From Channa striata (Eukaryota; Chordata; Actinopteri; Anabantiformes; Channidae), in assembly GCA_033026295.1 (NCBI GenBank), contig CM065171.1, positions 5,907,957 through 5,971,956 of the forward strand: 64,000 bases of DNA. Reading direction: 5' to 3'. Positions 34,139 through 49,100 of this stretch are shown piece after piece. The notes beneath the pieces are model-generated. The model searched no databases. It was not told the origin of the DNA and saw nothing but the letters and a program-made list of their open reading frames with translations. Every line of letters starts with the position of its first letter. The first letter of the stretch is position 1. A program made the position numbers and the translations under genes.

Positions 34139-37100
34139 CTGACAGGAGAAAACAGTGAGTTAGCGTGAAGCAAACCTTGAGATGATAGAATTTGAGAAAG
34201 TCACACACTTTCAAGCACAAATGCATGTTAAACTCTTCACTGTCATCTCCACAGTGGAAGAACTTGTCAAATGAAAGACAGTGGTAAAATGAAGCACTGC
34301 TGATATATAGGATTAGAACAACCCGGGAAGCACCACAAACTTTTCATGTCTGATTGGTTAGACCACTGTACACGGATGCCAAGGTGCAGTTAGTATGATC
34401 ACCACTGCATTGAAACAAATGAAACAGCCACCGCCAATCTAGCACAACCTTGCATGGACAACAAGCCAAGTTTCTACTGCTAACTGATAAAACAGACAGG
34501 GCTGCAACATAACAGTAAAAATATTGTCCCACTGTTGGCACAATACTATGACCATGACCTTGTTTTTTTTTGAGGGGGGCACTACTTTCTATACTTTTAC
34601 TCTTTTCAACTTTCTGCAGAACTCCAACTTTTTTTTAAAGCTGCTAATGTAGCAAACCGAGACTCTACAGCCATGCCAGCTTCTCTGTGAGGCTGAACCG
34701 TGACAACAATTAAAACCTCACAAAACTGATGCTAAAGCAGGTAATGGTCAACATGTTAACCAACTTTCTGTAATGTGTTAGCATGTCAACATGTGTTAAT
34801 TAGCACTAAACACCAAGTACAGCTGGAGCTGATGGAATTGTCAATGCTTTTCCGTTATTTAGTCCAAAGCAAAGGATTTGGACATAGACATTTTGACCTG
34901 GTGGTGGTGCTAGGGGAAGTTAGCTATTCACAAAAAAAGATTAGGATTGTTCCACAGGACACCACAGATATCCATACCAAATTACATGACAATGCATCTA
35001 TATACACGATTAGTAGTGCAGCCTTTCTTGAGGCTGACGGCTGGTAAACAAGGACTGATGAAGCAGCAAAAAAAAGCAGCCAAAAAAACCAAACATTTAA
35101 ACTCACCAAATCGGAATATGTTAAGTTATAGTCACAAGAGGGTTGTGCTTACAGATGATCTGTCTTCAGTGTCCGGGCAACAAAGTCCGAGTCTTTCCCA
35201 GTTTTAGTTTAAAGGCTAAAATATATTCAACTTGTGGCATTATAAGGTTGATATCCATCAACGTCCAGTTACTGTACATCAAGTGTTTTTTGCTAAAAAT
35301 TCAACACTTCCAAAAAAAATATTGCGTCTTGGTAACAGGAAACTGTAATCTGTTAACATGCTTATCAAGAGAGAAGTCTGTACAGACAGTTCAGTTAAAA
35401 GATTTTATTGGCGCCACTATTTCCATGTTACATACTGCCTATAATGCCTTTATCTAAAGTGGAACAAACAGGACTGAACAAGAACATTTCCACTACAGTG
35501 AAAACCATGAGGAAAGTCAGAACAGGTTTCGAAGTCCATCCACCATCTGAACCACTTATGCTTTCAGGGGTTGGAGTGGAATTTAGACATTTTTAAATCA
35601 AAGACTAAAAAAAAGTATACCAAGAGTGACATTTTGCTCTCACGTACTTTTACAAACATAATCTTAGTATTCACTGCAATAAGAATTACCAATTTGCGCT
35701 AAGGAAAAAACAACAGCAGCGAATGAAGAGTTAATTTGTCACTGGCTGGATCAGTTTCTCTCACCGTGTTTGTTTCTTAGGTCCTTGACCCTCTCCTGCT
35801 CCTCCTGCTCCTGCTGCTCCTCCTGACGGCTCTTTGCCCTGACCAGCCTTGTCTCCTTTACCCTTCTTTCCTCCTCCCCCTCCCTGTTTCTCAGACTTGT
35901 TCTCCTTTTCCTTGCGGTTCTTTTCCTCTCCTCCAGTGGGTCCAGCAGCAGCCACTGGTTTATACTCCTCTCCAGTGAGTGTCTTGTACTTGCTCTTTAG
36001 CTCCAGTAGAGTCTTCACTGCTGCATCCACCTGGTCCTGACAAGAAAGAACAGTTGTTAACATCTGCAAAACTAGCTGTATTTTATTCTCACCCCTGACT
36101 GGCCACTTACCTTGGGGGCCTTCTCTGACTTCAACTTCCTCACCAGCTCTCCCTGTGTTGCTACCTGTGAGAAAAGCTCTGCCTGTGGGGAAGAACTGGA
36201 CTCTGTTGAGGAAGAGTTGGAATGGGCCTTGGCAGAGCTAGGTGGGGCCTGACCTGGTTTGTAATCCTGCCCAGTCTGCTGTTTGAACTCTGCCTTTAGA
36301 GCCAGAAGTTGCTTGACTGCAGCATCAACGTGATCCTGGAGAACCGGTCACAGGAAGCGAAAACCATTCAAGACAATAAATCAAAGAACACAGTAAACAA
36401 CAGCAGGACTAATTAACACTAGATCAAGTATGAAAGTAGGGGAAACACTAATGTTGCACCTTGGGAGCTTTTTCAGTTTTCAGTTTCCTGACCAGTTCTC
36501 CCTGCTCAGCAACCTTCTCATAGAGTTCTGTGGCAGCAAGGGCTGGGTTAATGGTGTTCTGGACTGGAGCGGGGGGTTTCTGAACTGGTGCTGCTCCAGG
36601 CTTGTACTCCTGGCATGTGAGCTGTTTGTACTCTTCCTTCAGAGTGAGCAGCTGCTTCACTGCTGCATCAATCTCTGCCTAGAAGAACAAAAAAATTGTA
36701 ACCAAGTTGAAGAACAAGATGCATGTTCAAATAGAAACTTGGTCTTTAGCTGGAAATCGAATGTGGGTTTTTGTTGCAAGTAATCTTAATACTGTCACTT
36801 GATATAACACTGACTATTGAGAGAGTGAGATTTCTTTTACATATGTTCTAAATGTTATCATTAAAATTATTATTTGATGCAAGGCCATAAAACCAATAAC
36901 GGCAGGTTTCTTGCAAGTTTTATTTAAGTGTTTGGCCAGAGTACGGATGTCCCATAATAAAGATGGTAGTAAGTAAACCAAAAATAAATCACGACTATAC
37001 AAAATAAGTATCAAAATTTAAAAGTTAATGTGCTCCTAAATAGGAGGAATGTTATATTGTAGGTAAACTAGAACCGTGATATTACAGTTTCAGTTCAGGG

Positions 37101-40100
37101 GCCAATAGAACTATTCAATATTGGGAAAACCATTAATAATTTCAATAGGACTCTGTAGTGAAAGCGTAAAAAAAAAAAAAAAATCTTAAAATGTCTTCTG
37201 AGAACAACAGTTCAAAACCTCAAACTAATATTTTTTATTTACAAAGACAGAAGTATAGACACCAAACCATTGGGAAGCTAGAGCCAGAGACCGTTTTATC
37301 TAAAGATATTTAATTTAGTATACATACTAAAAATCATCAAATCAAGCTATAGCTACAGGCAATTTATTTTTTAAGTTCTATTGGTCATGAATTACCTTAA
37401 GTATTATCTCCTCCACCACTGGGGGAACACTAGGCTGCCGCCACTCAGAGTAGTGGTCTAATAAGGTAAAAGGACTCACTGAACAAAAATAACTGTGGTC
37501 CACCAGCATGTTCAAAAGCATTTTATATATAGATGATGGCTGCTAGTCATCACTGATAGTTGATATTTCTCATAAGCCACATCAAACATTCAATGTTTTT
37601 GTTATTATGTTCGGGACACCTTTCTTTTGTCATGATGGATACCTTGGGGGCTTTTTCAGACTTGAGTTTCCTCACAGCTTCGCCCTGTTGTGCAACACGC
37701 TCATACAGGCATGAAGATGTTGAGGAGGCCGCGGGAGAAGGAGCTGTGGAGGCTGGGCTGGGGAGAGCCATCCCTGGTTTGTACTCCTGACCAGTCAGCT
37801 TTTTAAACTCTGCCTTGAGAGCGAGGAGCTCCTTCACTGCTGCATCAACCTGGTCCTGGTACCATCAACATATCATCTTTTAGTTGTATGGTCTTAAAAA
37901 GAAAAACTTGACGGACATGCAAGCAGCATGCAGACAAGTAGTGACTGTACAAATTGTTTAGGACGTTACAAGCAACAAGAACAATCGCTTTGGACGTGAG
38001 AATTCGCATGAAGGTGAAGAAAAATAACGGGGCCATTTCTGATACAGATATGAACGAACGGACAGTTCAGTGCGATTAGTAAACAAATGAATGTGGACAT
38101 GCTGATTGATTGGACAAATTATTGTGGACCTTATTAGGAATTGGACAAAAACTCAGGTACCTTGGGTGCCTTCTCTGCCTTCAGTTTCCTGACCAGCTCG
38201 CCCTGCTGAGCAACACGAGTGAACGGACAAGAAGGGGAGTCTGCAGAAGACATGGGCTGGGCTGGAGCTGAGGTTTGTGGAGCCGAAGTTTGTGGAGCCA
38301 TTCCTGGCTTGTAGTCCATACCTGTCTGCTCCTTAAACTGTGCCTGCAGAAAGACAATAGAAAAAGAGAATTAATTAATTAGTTATTCAAATGATTTGCA
38401 GAGTGTCTTTACTTACAGTTACAGTAGATGTACCTTTAGAGAAAGCAGCTGCTGAACGGCCTTGTCCACTTCATCTTTGGGAGCTTTGGCAGCTTTTAGC
38501 TGGCGGACAGCTTCGCCCTGAGCTCCAATGCTGGAGAACAGGTCACCAGCTGAGGTTGGGGAAGGTTTGGGGGCAGAGGTTGGAGTGCTTGCTGCGACAG
38601 AGGTTGGGGCAGCCTTTTAGGGGTGCAAGCATAAGACAGGAGGCAGATTAAGAGATGAAGAATGACAAGAAATTGTCAGATACCAGTTTATACTAGAATC
38701 TCCGCTTGTTTGGATTTAAGATTTAAAGATAAAAGCAAACAAATCACACACACCCACCAATTCTTTCACACAAGCTAGTGATTAGCTTGCTAATTAGCAA
38801 ATTGTGGGTAACATACAAAATGTGCTGTGACCTTGTAGGACAGGGACTTAAAGTTCAAGACGTGCATCCACAACAGGTGAACTTGAACTATTTTGCCTTA
38901 CATCAAATCTATTTTTAATGTAATCTTTTGTTTTCAAGAAGATGACCAAGCAGCCAGCAGGCAGGTTTTACCTATTTCTCTAAAAGTTTTTTTTTTCATT
39001 TTTAATACAAGAGTAATTTCACTTTTATAACCAGTGAATGCCAATGAACAAAAGATCTGAGTGCAGTGTCGTACTGTCTAAATAAATAAGCCATCTTAAG
39101 GTGAGGGACAGAGCTTTATTGAACACCTGTAGCCTCAGTGCCAATACTGGGTCATTATAGAGGTTTTTCATGCCAGAATCAGGTTTGACTTAGAGACACA
39201 TGCCTTTGGTGTATAATTAGTATATAATATAATTTAAAAGCACTCACTGAGCTGCTGGAGGCCTGGTTCTTGCTCTTATCCTTGGATCCAGCAGTGGGCA
39301 TCTCTTTAGTGTGACCATCAGGAATGTAAAGCAGCACACAGGGACTGTCCTTACAGCTGTTAGGGCTAAAGGACACACAAACTAGAACCATCAGAACATT
39401 TAGGAGGCAAAAACAGTAACAGGATTTATTTTGTTCATCTCCATTGAAAAACTGCCCCCCCCCTAAAAAAAAAAACAGCTTCCTTCACCTGACTGGCTCA
39501 TAGGGCTGATCACAGATGTAGAAGCCTCTTCTCTGAAGCTGGATGATGTCACCTTTCTTTAAGTTCTTCAGACAGGGATCACCAAGCATCTTCTCCTCTG
39601 ACTAAAATATTAAACAGTGGAAAGAAACTATATAAAACTGACCAAAGTAAACGTATTTTTGTACTGTCCAATAATGTATGAACAAAAGCTGCAGAACAGA
39701 CCTTGCTGTTTTTATTGATGTACTCTTTGAAGTCATCGTCTTTGGTGATGACTGCTTTGGAGATGAGAGGCTGGTAGGAGATGCAGATGGTGGACACCAA
39801 GGGGGCACTGTCTGTGTTGGTCAGCCACGTGATCTTGGTCGTTTTCTTGTAGTCCTTGTTATCCAGGTTGAGGCGAGCCTCCATGGATGTGACCTTACCA
39901 TCAGCCCCTCTGGGTGGGGAGAAAAGGTGAGAATGTGGCAGGTGGAAAGGTAACGATTTAACACGACACCTAACGATTGTTAAGAACAACAGAATTTAGC
40001 TGAGAAATTGTACATACTTGTTGATCTTGGTGATGATGAGGTTACCCCAGTTGATAAAGGTGACCACCTCACCCTCTGACAAAGTCTCAGCATCTGCTCC

Positions 40101-43100
40101 CTCTATCAGAACTTTAGGTCCATACCAAACCTCCTTCATGCCCACTTCTGTGTTCTGGTTGTAAAACATAAATACCTTAAGAACTAGCATGTGTTGTACC
40201 ACCAGTGAGCTAATAAGGGTTTGACATTTCAAAAACTACAATAGTGTTGTCATTTTTCTACTAAGACTTAAGACCACAGCACAGCCTAAAGGACAATACC
40301 ATAGATTTTACACAATAAGACAACTAAATCCAATGTGCTTATAGATTACATTACTGAAAACCACTTCACATGTCCGGGCATGGAAGTAAGTCCAGGTTAT
40401 AAGATTTGATGAGCAAAGTGTCAGGTATAAAACATTTTAAACAATGTGACAAAATTACAAAACACAACAATTCTTTGGGAAATAAGTGGCACTGAAGTTA
40501 TTTGGTTGAAATGCACACAACCACTGGTATAAATCTTTGTGACATTACATCAATTTCTCTCACAGTACTGAAATTAAAACAAAGTGCTATAAACACACCA
40601 GAGGAATGTGTGTTTGCGTGTACATCTAACCTTAGGGTGTTTGGCCACTTCTTTCATCTCCTCTCTAGCCTCTGGGACGGAAACAGGAACCACATAGGAG
40701 GCAGACAGAGCAGTGTATCTAGGAGCTATTGGGTCAATAACCTAACACGACCAAAGACACACATACACACACACAAACTGGTCAAAAAAACGTTTTATAA
40801 AAATCTCCACATACAAAATGCTGAGTAATGAAAGGACAAAGCACAAAATTATGCAGTCTCATTAGGCTCTAATAGTTCTGCCTGGGGACAAAAAAAAGAA
40901 AATCACAAAAATATTCCAGTTTATTAAGTGATAATCAAAGGAAGACACACAACAAGGAAAACAAGCAGAGAAAAAAAATGCTGATTATGAGTCAATGAAT
41001 ATTGTTGCAGATCAAGGTAACAAGCTTGTATTACAGCTGCTTATTCAGCCACCATCCAATTTCACTATTTTACCAGCCAGCTAGAGTGAACACGAGCCCA
41101 AATGATAGATGAATGAACGGAGTAAACATTAATCAAAAAAGAGATGATGCATGCTCCCAAGTGTTACAGCATTATATTCTGCACAAAGCATGTCTACATA
41201 AATGATTGGCATATTAAACTGGGTGGATATAGTCAATAAATGAAGAGGAAGCTCCTAAAATACTCTTAAATGCTCAAAAATCTGCAATGAACAGTAAAAT
41301 GAAGGAAAATTAATAGATGGAGAGGAAGATTTAATGGAAGGACGATTTATTGTAAGTTTTTTTACTTTACCATTTGCCTACATTTTTGCCTCCCACACAA
41401 AGACAAGAAAGTTGCCATGCCACTCATTTTGTCCGCAACATGAATTCAAAATATTCCGATCACTGATTTGATTCTTAATGCATCATATTCATGTTTTTTC
41501 CCCTCTTTGTTAATTTAAGTCTTGCAAACTTTTTTCAGTGCTCACCAATTTAAACCAAACAAATTTGACCAAATGGAATGCAATCCCCCTTTGTCATACG
41601 GGTAATACATAAATAAAACATAATTTTCCGACCAACAATTCTTTGGTACATAAATGTGAGATATGCTTGTGCATCCAAGTGGAGGATGGGGACACGGACT
41701 CTGAATGGACTGTGTTCAAAGCTTCTATTGTGGAAACAGCTACTCAGTGTTATTGCCACATGGTTGTTTGTGCACGTGGTGGCAACAACCTGAAAATGCT
41801 TTGGTGTAGCTAGCTGTCAGGCTGAAGGGGGCCAGCATTGTTAGGCTGGGGGACTCCAGCAACAGAACATATCTATTAAAGTCCTAGAAGGTAGCAGCTG
41901 CAGTTGTCACAGACACAGAAATCAAGGAGAGGGAGGAGAGGCTGTGGAGAAGGACAATGGCAAACAATCTCGTAACTGAGACACATGGAAAGCAGAACTT
42001 GGCCTGGACTGTGTTAAGCAAGGTAGGAGATCTTCTAACTCATACTAAGATATAGTCAAGCAGTGAAAGAAACACTGAGGAGGAGGCAAGGTTCTGGGAC
42101 TCCTGGAGTTTAAGTCTTCCCTATTCCTCAGGCAAAGCTCCAGGTCCAACAGCCAGGTGTGGATGAGATTGCTGCAGGCTGAGGGGCACTGTTGGACTGT
42201 CATGACTAACACGCCTCTTTAATGTCACATGGAGAAGAGTGGCATGGACAAAGAGCCTGAGAAACCAGTTCCTATATTTTAAAAGGGCGATTGAACGGTG
42301 TGTTACAATTATCAGGGCACTGTTTGTTGAATGCAAGATTCAGAAGGAGCAATGCTGTGGAACAGTGGACCAACTTTTCTTTTCAATGCTGCTGGAGGGG
42401 TCGTGGGAATTTACCATCACACTCTACATGTGTTTGGTGGATATGTAGAGAGCACAGATGTCCCTAGGGCTTAGCATGGGATGCCTGCGTTATTTTGTCC
42501 TTATGTTACTAAAGTGAGACTTATTCCACTAAGGTGCACAAAATGACCACAAATACATAATACTAAGGCTGTCTAATACCTTCTCAGGCCTCTTTTTAAA
42601 TCCAAAGGACATGTCTTTAACTACTACATAACTGCTGAACTTTGCTTGTTAATTTTCTTTAACAGGTTATTTGGACATATTCATGTATAATATATACACA
42701 TTCTCATCAACCACCACATTAGTTACACCTGTACAGACTAACACAATCCAATACAGTAGCTGGGCCATTAATTATACATTTACAAGGTTAGAATTTCTCT
42801 GTTTTTAAAGTTGAAACGTAGTACTTTTTGAGGTCACAGTGGATGGTGGAGTCATAGTGGAGTGCATTATATTCGGAGGTGGTTATATTTTTTTGGCCAC
42901 CCTATTTAAAATGAATGATAGGGCCAAAACCTTAACAGAACCTTAAAAAGAACCACATGTTAACATAATTCACCGCAGTACGTTATATTGTACAGTTGTC
43001 GCTGGTCGAGTGTATAGTCGCTGAATATCTTTTTGGCTGGTAAAATAGGCAAAGCTGTTGGTGACTTTCAGTTAAACCAGCCCATGATGAAAGCAGGGAG

Positions 43101-46100
43101 AGAGTTGGTGAAAGTGAGAAAAGGAGGTGGAGGAGTACCTTCAGACAGCTAATTGGCAGCTTGGAAATAGAAGAGTGAGATGCTGTTTAATGTCAGATAC
43201 AAGGAGGGAAGAAGAGAGAGAGGAAAAAAGGTAGACACATTTACATGGAATGGACTGTTTATAGTTTTCTCTCTGAACTGTACCTTTCTGTTTTGTGCTC
43301 TTCTCGTATTGTCTACCTCTTGCCAAGCCTAATTATTTTTTGCTATTTACTTTGCATTTTATCAGCCTCAGGCGTAAAGATATAGATTAAACTAGTTGTA
43401 TTTACCTTGCAAGTTAAAAAGCTGTAATGGGTTTTAGCCAAAATATTTGAACTGTGTAGGGAACAAATATGCAACTTGTTCTTTAAAAAAGGCACACAGG
43501 TATGGATGAAGATTATATGAATTTCATAGGGATACAATTAATCTGAAGATTTTAAGAAGGGTTTACACACATTTTTTGCAGGGTTATGTTAGTCAGTTAC
43601 TCGACATTGATTGATTGATTCCTTTAAATAACAGCTACAGGACTGTGTTTATCCAGTGTTGGACCATCCAAAACGCAGAACACACTTCAGTTTCCAGATG
43701 AACTGTTATTGTGACTTGTTTTATACTATCAAGTTAACATGAAAGATTTGGGGGCATGATGCTGTCTGAAGAGGGTCGGGAGGAGCAGGTTAGTTGAACA
43801 TGCATAGGAAGGAAGCAGCTGTTAGTTCATAGATCTCAGCCTCAGTCTAAAATGTTACAGCTACATTTCGTCTTGTTCCTGAGACATTACTGATATTCTG
43901 GAGATAAGAGTCTACAGTATATTCAGTCCCAGCCGAATTTAAGGACAATTTTTTTTTCACAAAAAGTATAAAACATGACATTGATTCAAACTGGATCTCA
44001 CTTATCCGCTTCACACTTGACCTGGGGATGAAGCAGCACATGCCAGCAAAGAAAAACACACAGAAGAAGCAAAAACTAATGTCCACAAGGATGAGAAGAG
44101 GGTAAAAACATGAACGCAAATCACAGCAGGACATAAAATGAAGCAGCTGGCTTAGTTTTTCGAAGTTAACGTGAAGCGTGAGGATATGGTAATGTGGCAA
44201 GAAAGGTGGTGGCAAATTAAAGTGTTAAACAGAATGAGATTAGCAAAGCAGAAAGCCATGCCAGCAGTGAACCTACAGGTAATTCTCTAAACCTCTGTCA
44301 AAGACAGGGCTTAGCCTTGTAGAATATTTACGCATTACATTCTATACCGATTGATTCGTAATTTGGAATTTAGCTGAACATCTTCAGGGGTAAAAGTGAA
44401 TCTGATAAATAAAAAAGGACTTTACCCTGACCAAGAACAGTCTCCCTTTACTGAAGCCAGGTATTTACAATGAACTCTTACCTTCCAAACCCTAGCTCAG
44501 TAGATACAACCAACACAATGGAGTGGAGTGATAGCTTCTAACTACACTAACATCTAACTACACAGCTGAATGGACAGGTTAGCTCTAATATACAGTGAGC
44601 CAATGTATCACTTTGTGCCATGTGGAAATTTATGTATAATTAACGTTTTCTATCTTTTCATTAACCTACACATTGGTAGGGGTCAAAGTGATCTACAGTA
44701 AGTAGTATCTTAAAATTTTTACTTATTTGTAATTTGTTTTAATAGCAACAGAGCATTTTATAGCAGAAGCATTTTAAATTGCTAGGTTCAGGAAATCAGA
44801 CCACAGTGTAAGATGAGAGAAAGATGAAAAGATGTACCTTCTTATTAAATGCCCAAATCTTGTCCCATTCCATGTTCACTACTGATCGTGATCCACCCTA
44901 TAAGGGGAAAAAAAAGGAGTTATAATAAATGTGTACAATAATTTTTATTTAGCTAACCAGGTCTGGATAATTTTTCCCCTTTGCTTAACTTAATAAGTAA
45001 TAATTCATCAAACCTGAATGAAGTTAGCCTACATTCTTCAACTAAATAAACATTCTTTATATTTCAAAGAAAATAAGACATACGCAGAACATGATCCTGG
45101 GTTTGTCATCTCGGATATATTCTTTCTCCATCTAACAAACTAAGCTCCCATCTTTGTTTAAAAGAGCTATATAACCAAACTTACCTGGGCTGCTATGAAC
45201 TGTTTCAGACCCTCCACAGTCATTCCTCTCCTCAGGACACCTCTGACAGTGGGAAAGCGAGGATCATCCCTGGAGGATGAGGTGAGAGGGAGTCAAAAGA
45301 AAGCACAGAACTTGAGATGGAAAATTTGAAAAATGTATCCAAACCCACCATCCATCGACATATCCCTGGTCGACAAACCAGGTGAGCTTCCTCTTGGACA
45401 GCACTGTGTTGTTCAGATTGAGCCTGGAGTACTCCCATATGTGAGGCTTCCTGAGGCGCAGGGCAGTGATTATCCAGTAGAACTGCTCGTCACGATCGTG
45501 GTACTCTGTGGTCCTAAGAGCATGGGTCACGCCCTCTAAGCTGTCCACAATAGGGCAAGCGAAGTCATACGTTGGGTAGATTCTGAAAGAGAAGTCAGGC
45601 GCAGTTAGAAAAAAATGATATTGGATAAAAATACTCCAGGTGTTAAATGACAAGTGTTTTTTGCCTCGACTAAAAAGTCAAATACTTGTAGGTGTTTCCA
45701 GTACGAGGGTGGGGAGCATTCTTGCAGCGGTAGAGGGTGGGATCTCTCATGCAGCCATTGTTGGAGTTCATGTCAATCTTGGCCCTCATACAGCAGGTCT
45801 GACCGAACTCTGTCCCAGCTTTCATCTCTGACCACATCTGCATGTTCTTCTCCACCGCTACAGCAGAGAGAAGTTGGATCTTTTTATCTTTAAAGTTTTG
45901 CAAGTGTAGCATCAACATTTACTGTGATGACGGCATGTGTTAAAGGGCGTACTGTTGTTTCTGCATTTGGACTCAATACGCTGCTCTCTCTCTTGCTTCA
46001 TCTGCTCAGGAGGGGTGTTGTCAATGTATGCTCTGCCCTCAGCAAGCAGCTGCTCAGCAAATCGCTGTATAGTGGGAAAATGGTCGCTGGTGTAGGTGAA

Positions 46101-49100
46101 CTGGTCTGGATGGATCTGGAGCATTGCAACATCTTCGAGTATCACCTGAAAAGAAGCAGAGCCAATCAATACCACCATTCTAATTTTGTGGCATTTTGTG
46201 TCATTTGAATAACGACAAATTCACATTTGCTGTCTCACCTTCTCAAAATCCTCCTTTTCCTTCTCAGGGTTGGTGTCATCAAAGCGCATGATGAGCTTGC
46301 CTTTGAATGTAACCTGGTAATGCTGGTTGAGCAGTGCAGCCTTAGCATGGCCGATATGCAGGTATCTAAACAGAGTGAGAGAAAAAAATCCCTGTTAAGA
46401 AAAGGATCCAGGTGCCTAACAAAAGGAATAAGAACTGTCAGTTGTTTACTATCTGAGCATCTGCTAAAATTCAGATTAGGCCTTACCCGCTGGCTTCAGG
46501 AGGGAATCGAACCACCACCTTGCCCATCTCAGCTCCTGGCAAATCCACAAACTTCCCAACATCCTGCTTTTTCTCGTTCGACTATTAAACAGAGACAAAG
46601 TCAGTCAGTCCTTATTCATTATCGGGTTAATTTCTAATAAAAGGGACACATCATTGTCTTTGATTATTCAGTATCCTAGGTACAAAAGCTCCGGGTCAGC
46701 CCAGTGTTGCTTCACATGAATGATCTTCAGTAACAAATATTATGTTGCACACTTACATTCGGCTTACTCACTGGAGCGTTCTTACTAGTGTACTTGGTGC
46801 CCACAGAAGTGAAGGGGACCTGTGAGCTCAGAAAAGAGAACCAGCGATTGATGTGGGAGAAGGACTCGCTCTGGCCTGGCCATTCCTCATGACCTGCAGA
46901 GAAACAAACACAACCAGTAGTTTAACCACAGAAGGTCCATACAGGCAGCAATGCAAACGGGGAGTTCTCAGCTACAAATGACCTTTGAGGGCAGCCCAGA
47001 TGGATAAGTCTGCTAGGGTCAGAGCATGTCCCACCAAGAAGGTCCGCAGGGAAAGGGCCTTGTCCAGTTCACCCAATGCCACAGTCAAACCAGACTGGCC
47101 GCAAAGACGGCGAGCACTGAACTCTAACCAGTGGTCGACCTGTAGCAATCAAACAGCAAATAAGAACAGAGAACCCAAAACCGAAAAAGATCACACAGAC
47201 AACTAAACAAAACAAACCTCAGTTTGCTCCATCATGTTAGCTCCGTAGAGGCCAAAAGCAGGAGCCACTCGAGCCAAGTACCGACAGATAGAGTTGGCAT
47301 CATTGAACTGGATGGAACTGAGGGAAGGACGCAGATAAGATACATTAGTAATAAAGCATTAAATAAAGAAATTGCACACCCTCAAATGCAGGTCGAATAA
47401 AAAATAATTTGCACAATGGATAAAATTATGCAGCAAACTTTTTTTAAAATATATTTTAGAATCCTGGATGTACCTTGCAGTACCTTCAATTCTTCCATGA
47501 GGTCATCTCTTTGAACTCAAGTGTAAAGATTAATGGGTGCCATACCTTCCCTTCTTCATGTGTTCGGACCAATCAGTTGTGTTCTGCCATCAGTTGTGTT
47601 ATGCAATTTATTTATTTAATGGATTATTAGTGGCTGTACTACAGTACTTATTCATATTATAACAACAACAATAAAACTAAGTAAAGAAAAACAACAGTTC
47701 CCATCTTCTTTAAGATATAAAGGTTAGTTAAAGGCAGTACATTTCTTCAAGTGCAATTGCAAAACCCATCAAGAGCTAAGATCTTTTAAGGGACCCCTGA
47801 CGGAGAGATAGACAATGCTTTGTTGATCCTGCTGAATAGTTAAACAGTGTTACCAGCAACATAAATCTCTAATTAAAGTCACGTCAGACTCGAAAAAATA
47901 AAAAAAAGGTATTACATCATTCCAAATGCATTATTTGTTTAGATGTTTTTAGTATTAATACACATTGAAGTTAACAATAGAATTAAAAAAAAAAATCACT
48001 GTATTTGTCCAAACTTTTGACTCATTTAGTACACCCATTTCCCACACATTCTTATTCACTTCTATGGTTCTACGCTCCCTGTTTGATCAGCTAAAATTAA
48101 TTAAAATAATTATGTTTCATACTCAGAGACATGAAGCTGAGTGTCGTTGCCTTCTTTCACTGACACTTCCACACTGCTCTTCACGTGCTCGGCTGCTAGA
48201 AGTGCCCCTGTAGGACAGAGGAGAAGGTTTAATGTTAGCGTGTTCATGCAGTAATTCTGTAAAATAAAGTTATTATTCAACTTTATTTACTTTGTTAACT
48301 TACTGTTGTGCTAGGAGTTTCACATTATATCTTTCAAAAGATAAAAAGATCTTTTCAACTCACACACAATAACCTCCATGTATAAATCTCCACAAAATTT
48401 TGATTAAAAACCAGTTAAACTGTTTTTATTCTCAGTCTGCTTCATGAGCAATGTGCCAAACACAATGATAAGGTTTAATGGAAAACTCATACGCTGACTT
48501 GATATATTATCATCATCATCATTATTATTATTATTATTAGTAGTAGTAAAAATACAGCTTAACTGCAAATGTGCAGCATCTTGGTACCTTGCACATCAAC
48601 AATTGCAGATTTTTTTAAGTTAGCCTAGTAGATAAGAAAACAAGAAGCCTTAAGAAGCTATATTAATAGATATTAAAATGTTGCACATAAAACTCACCAA
48701 AAGAAAACAAAAAAAACTAATGACAGTTCAATGGCATAGCTCAACATCCGTGTCTTTGATTTTGATGCAATGTAACTTCTGCATGAAAGTAAACTTCCAA
48801 GAGATTCAAATTAATCATAAAATCGTTCTCCTCATGCTTTCAGCATTACTGACTCTGTTTATGTGAGAGAGGAAGTGGGACTGTGATCGCCACACCTCCT
48901 ATCAATCGAAGATGACTTCGATCACCACACCTGCTACTGATCGAAGTCGTCTTCCCATGATTTCCGGTGAAAGTGCTGGTGCAAAGCGAGTGGAACAGAA
49001 ATCACTGGGCTGAAATTTCACTCCCTCTCCAGCTCTCCACGTTTCACGATGCTTGCATCAGCCGGCTGCACACTGGCAAGGAGGAGCTGTTAGCAACTGC

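Noticed and set aside
43609..43621. TGAT tandem repeat near 43.6 kb as a satellite
   Set aside because: Only about three units; not worth calling.
43847..44215. 122-codon minus-strand frame rich in Phe and Cys, in the direction of eprs1
   Set aside because: Inside the 4.1-kb eprs1 intron, low complexity, no splice context, and the flanking exons join in phase without it.
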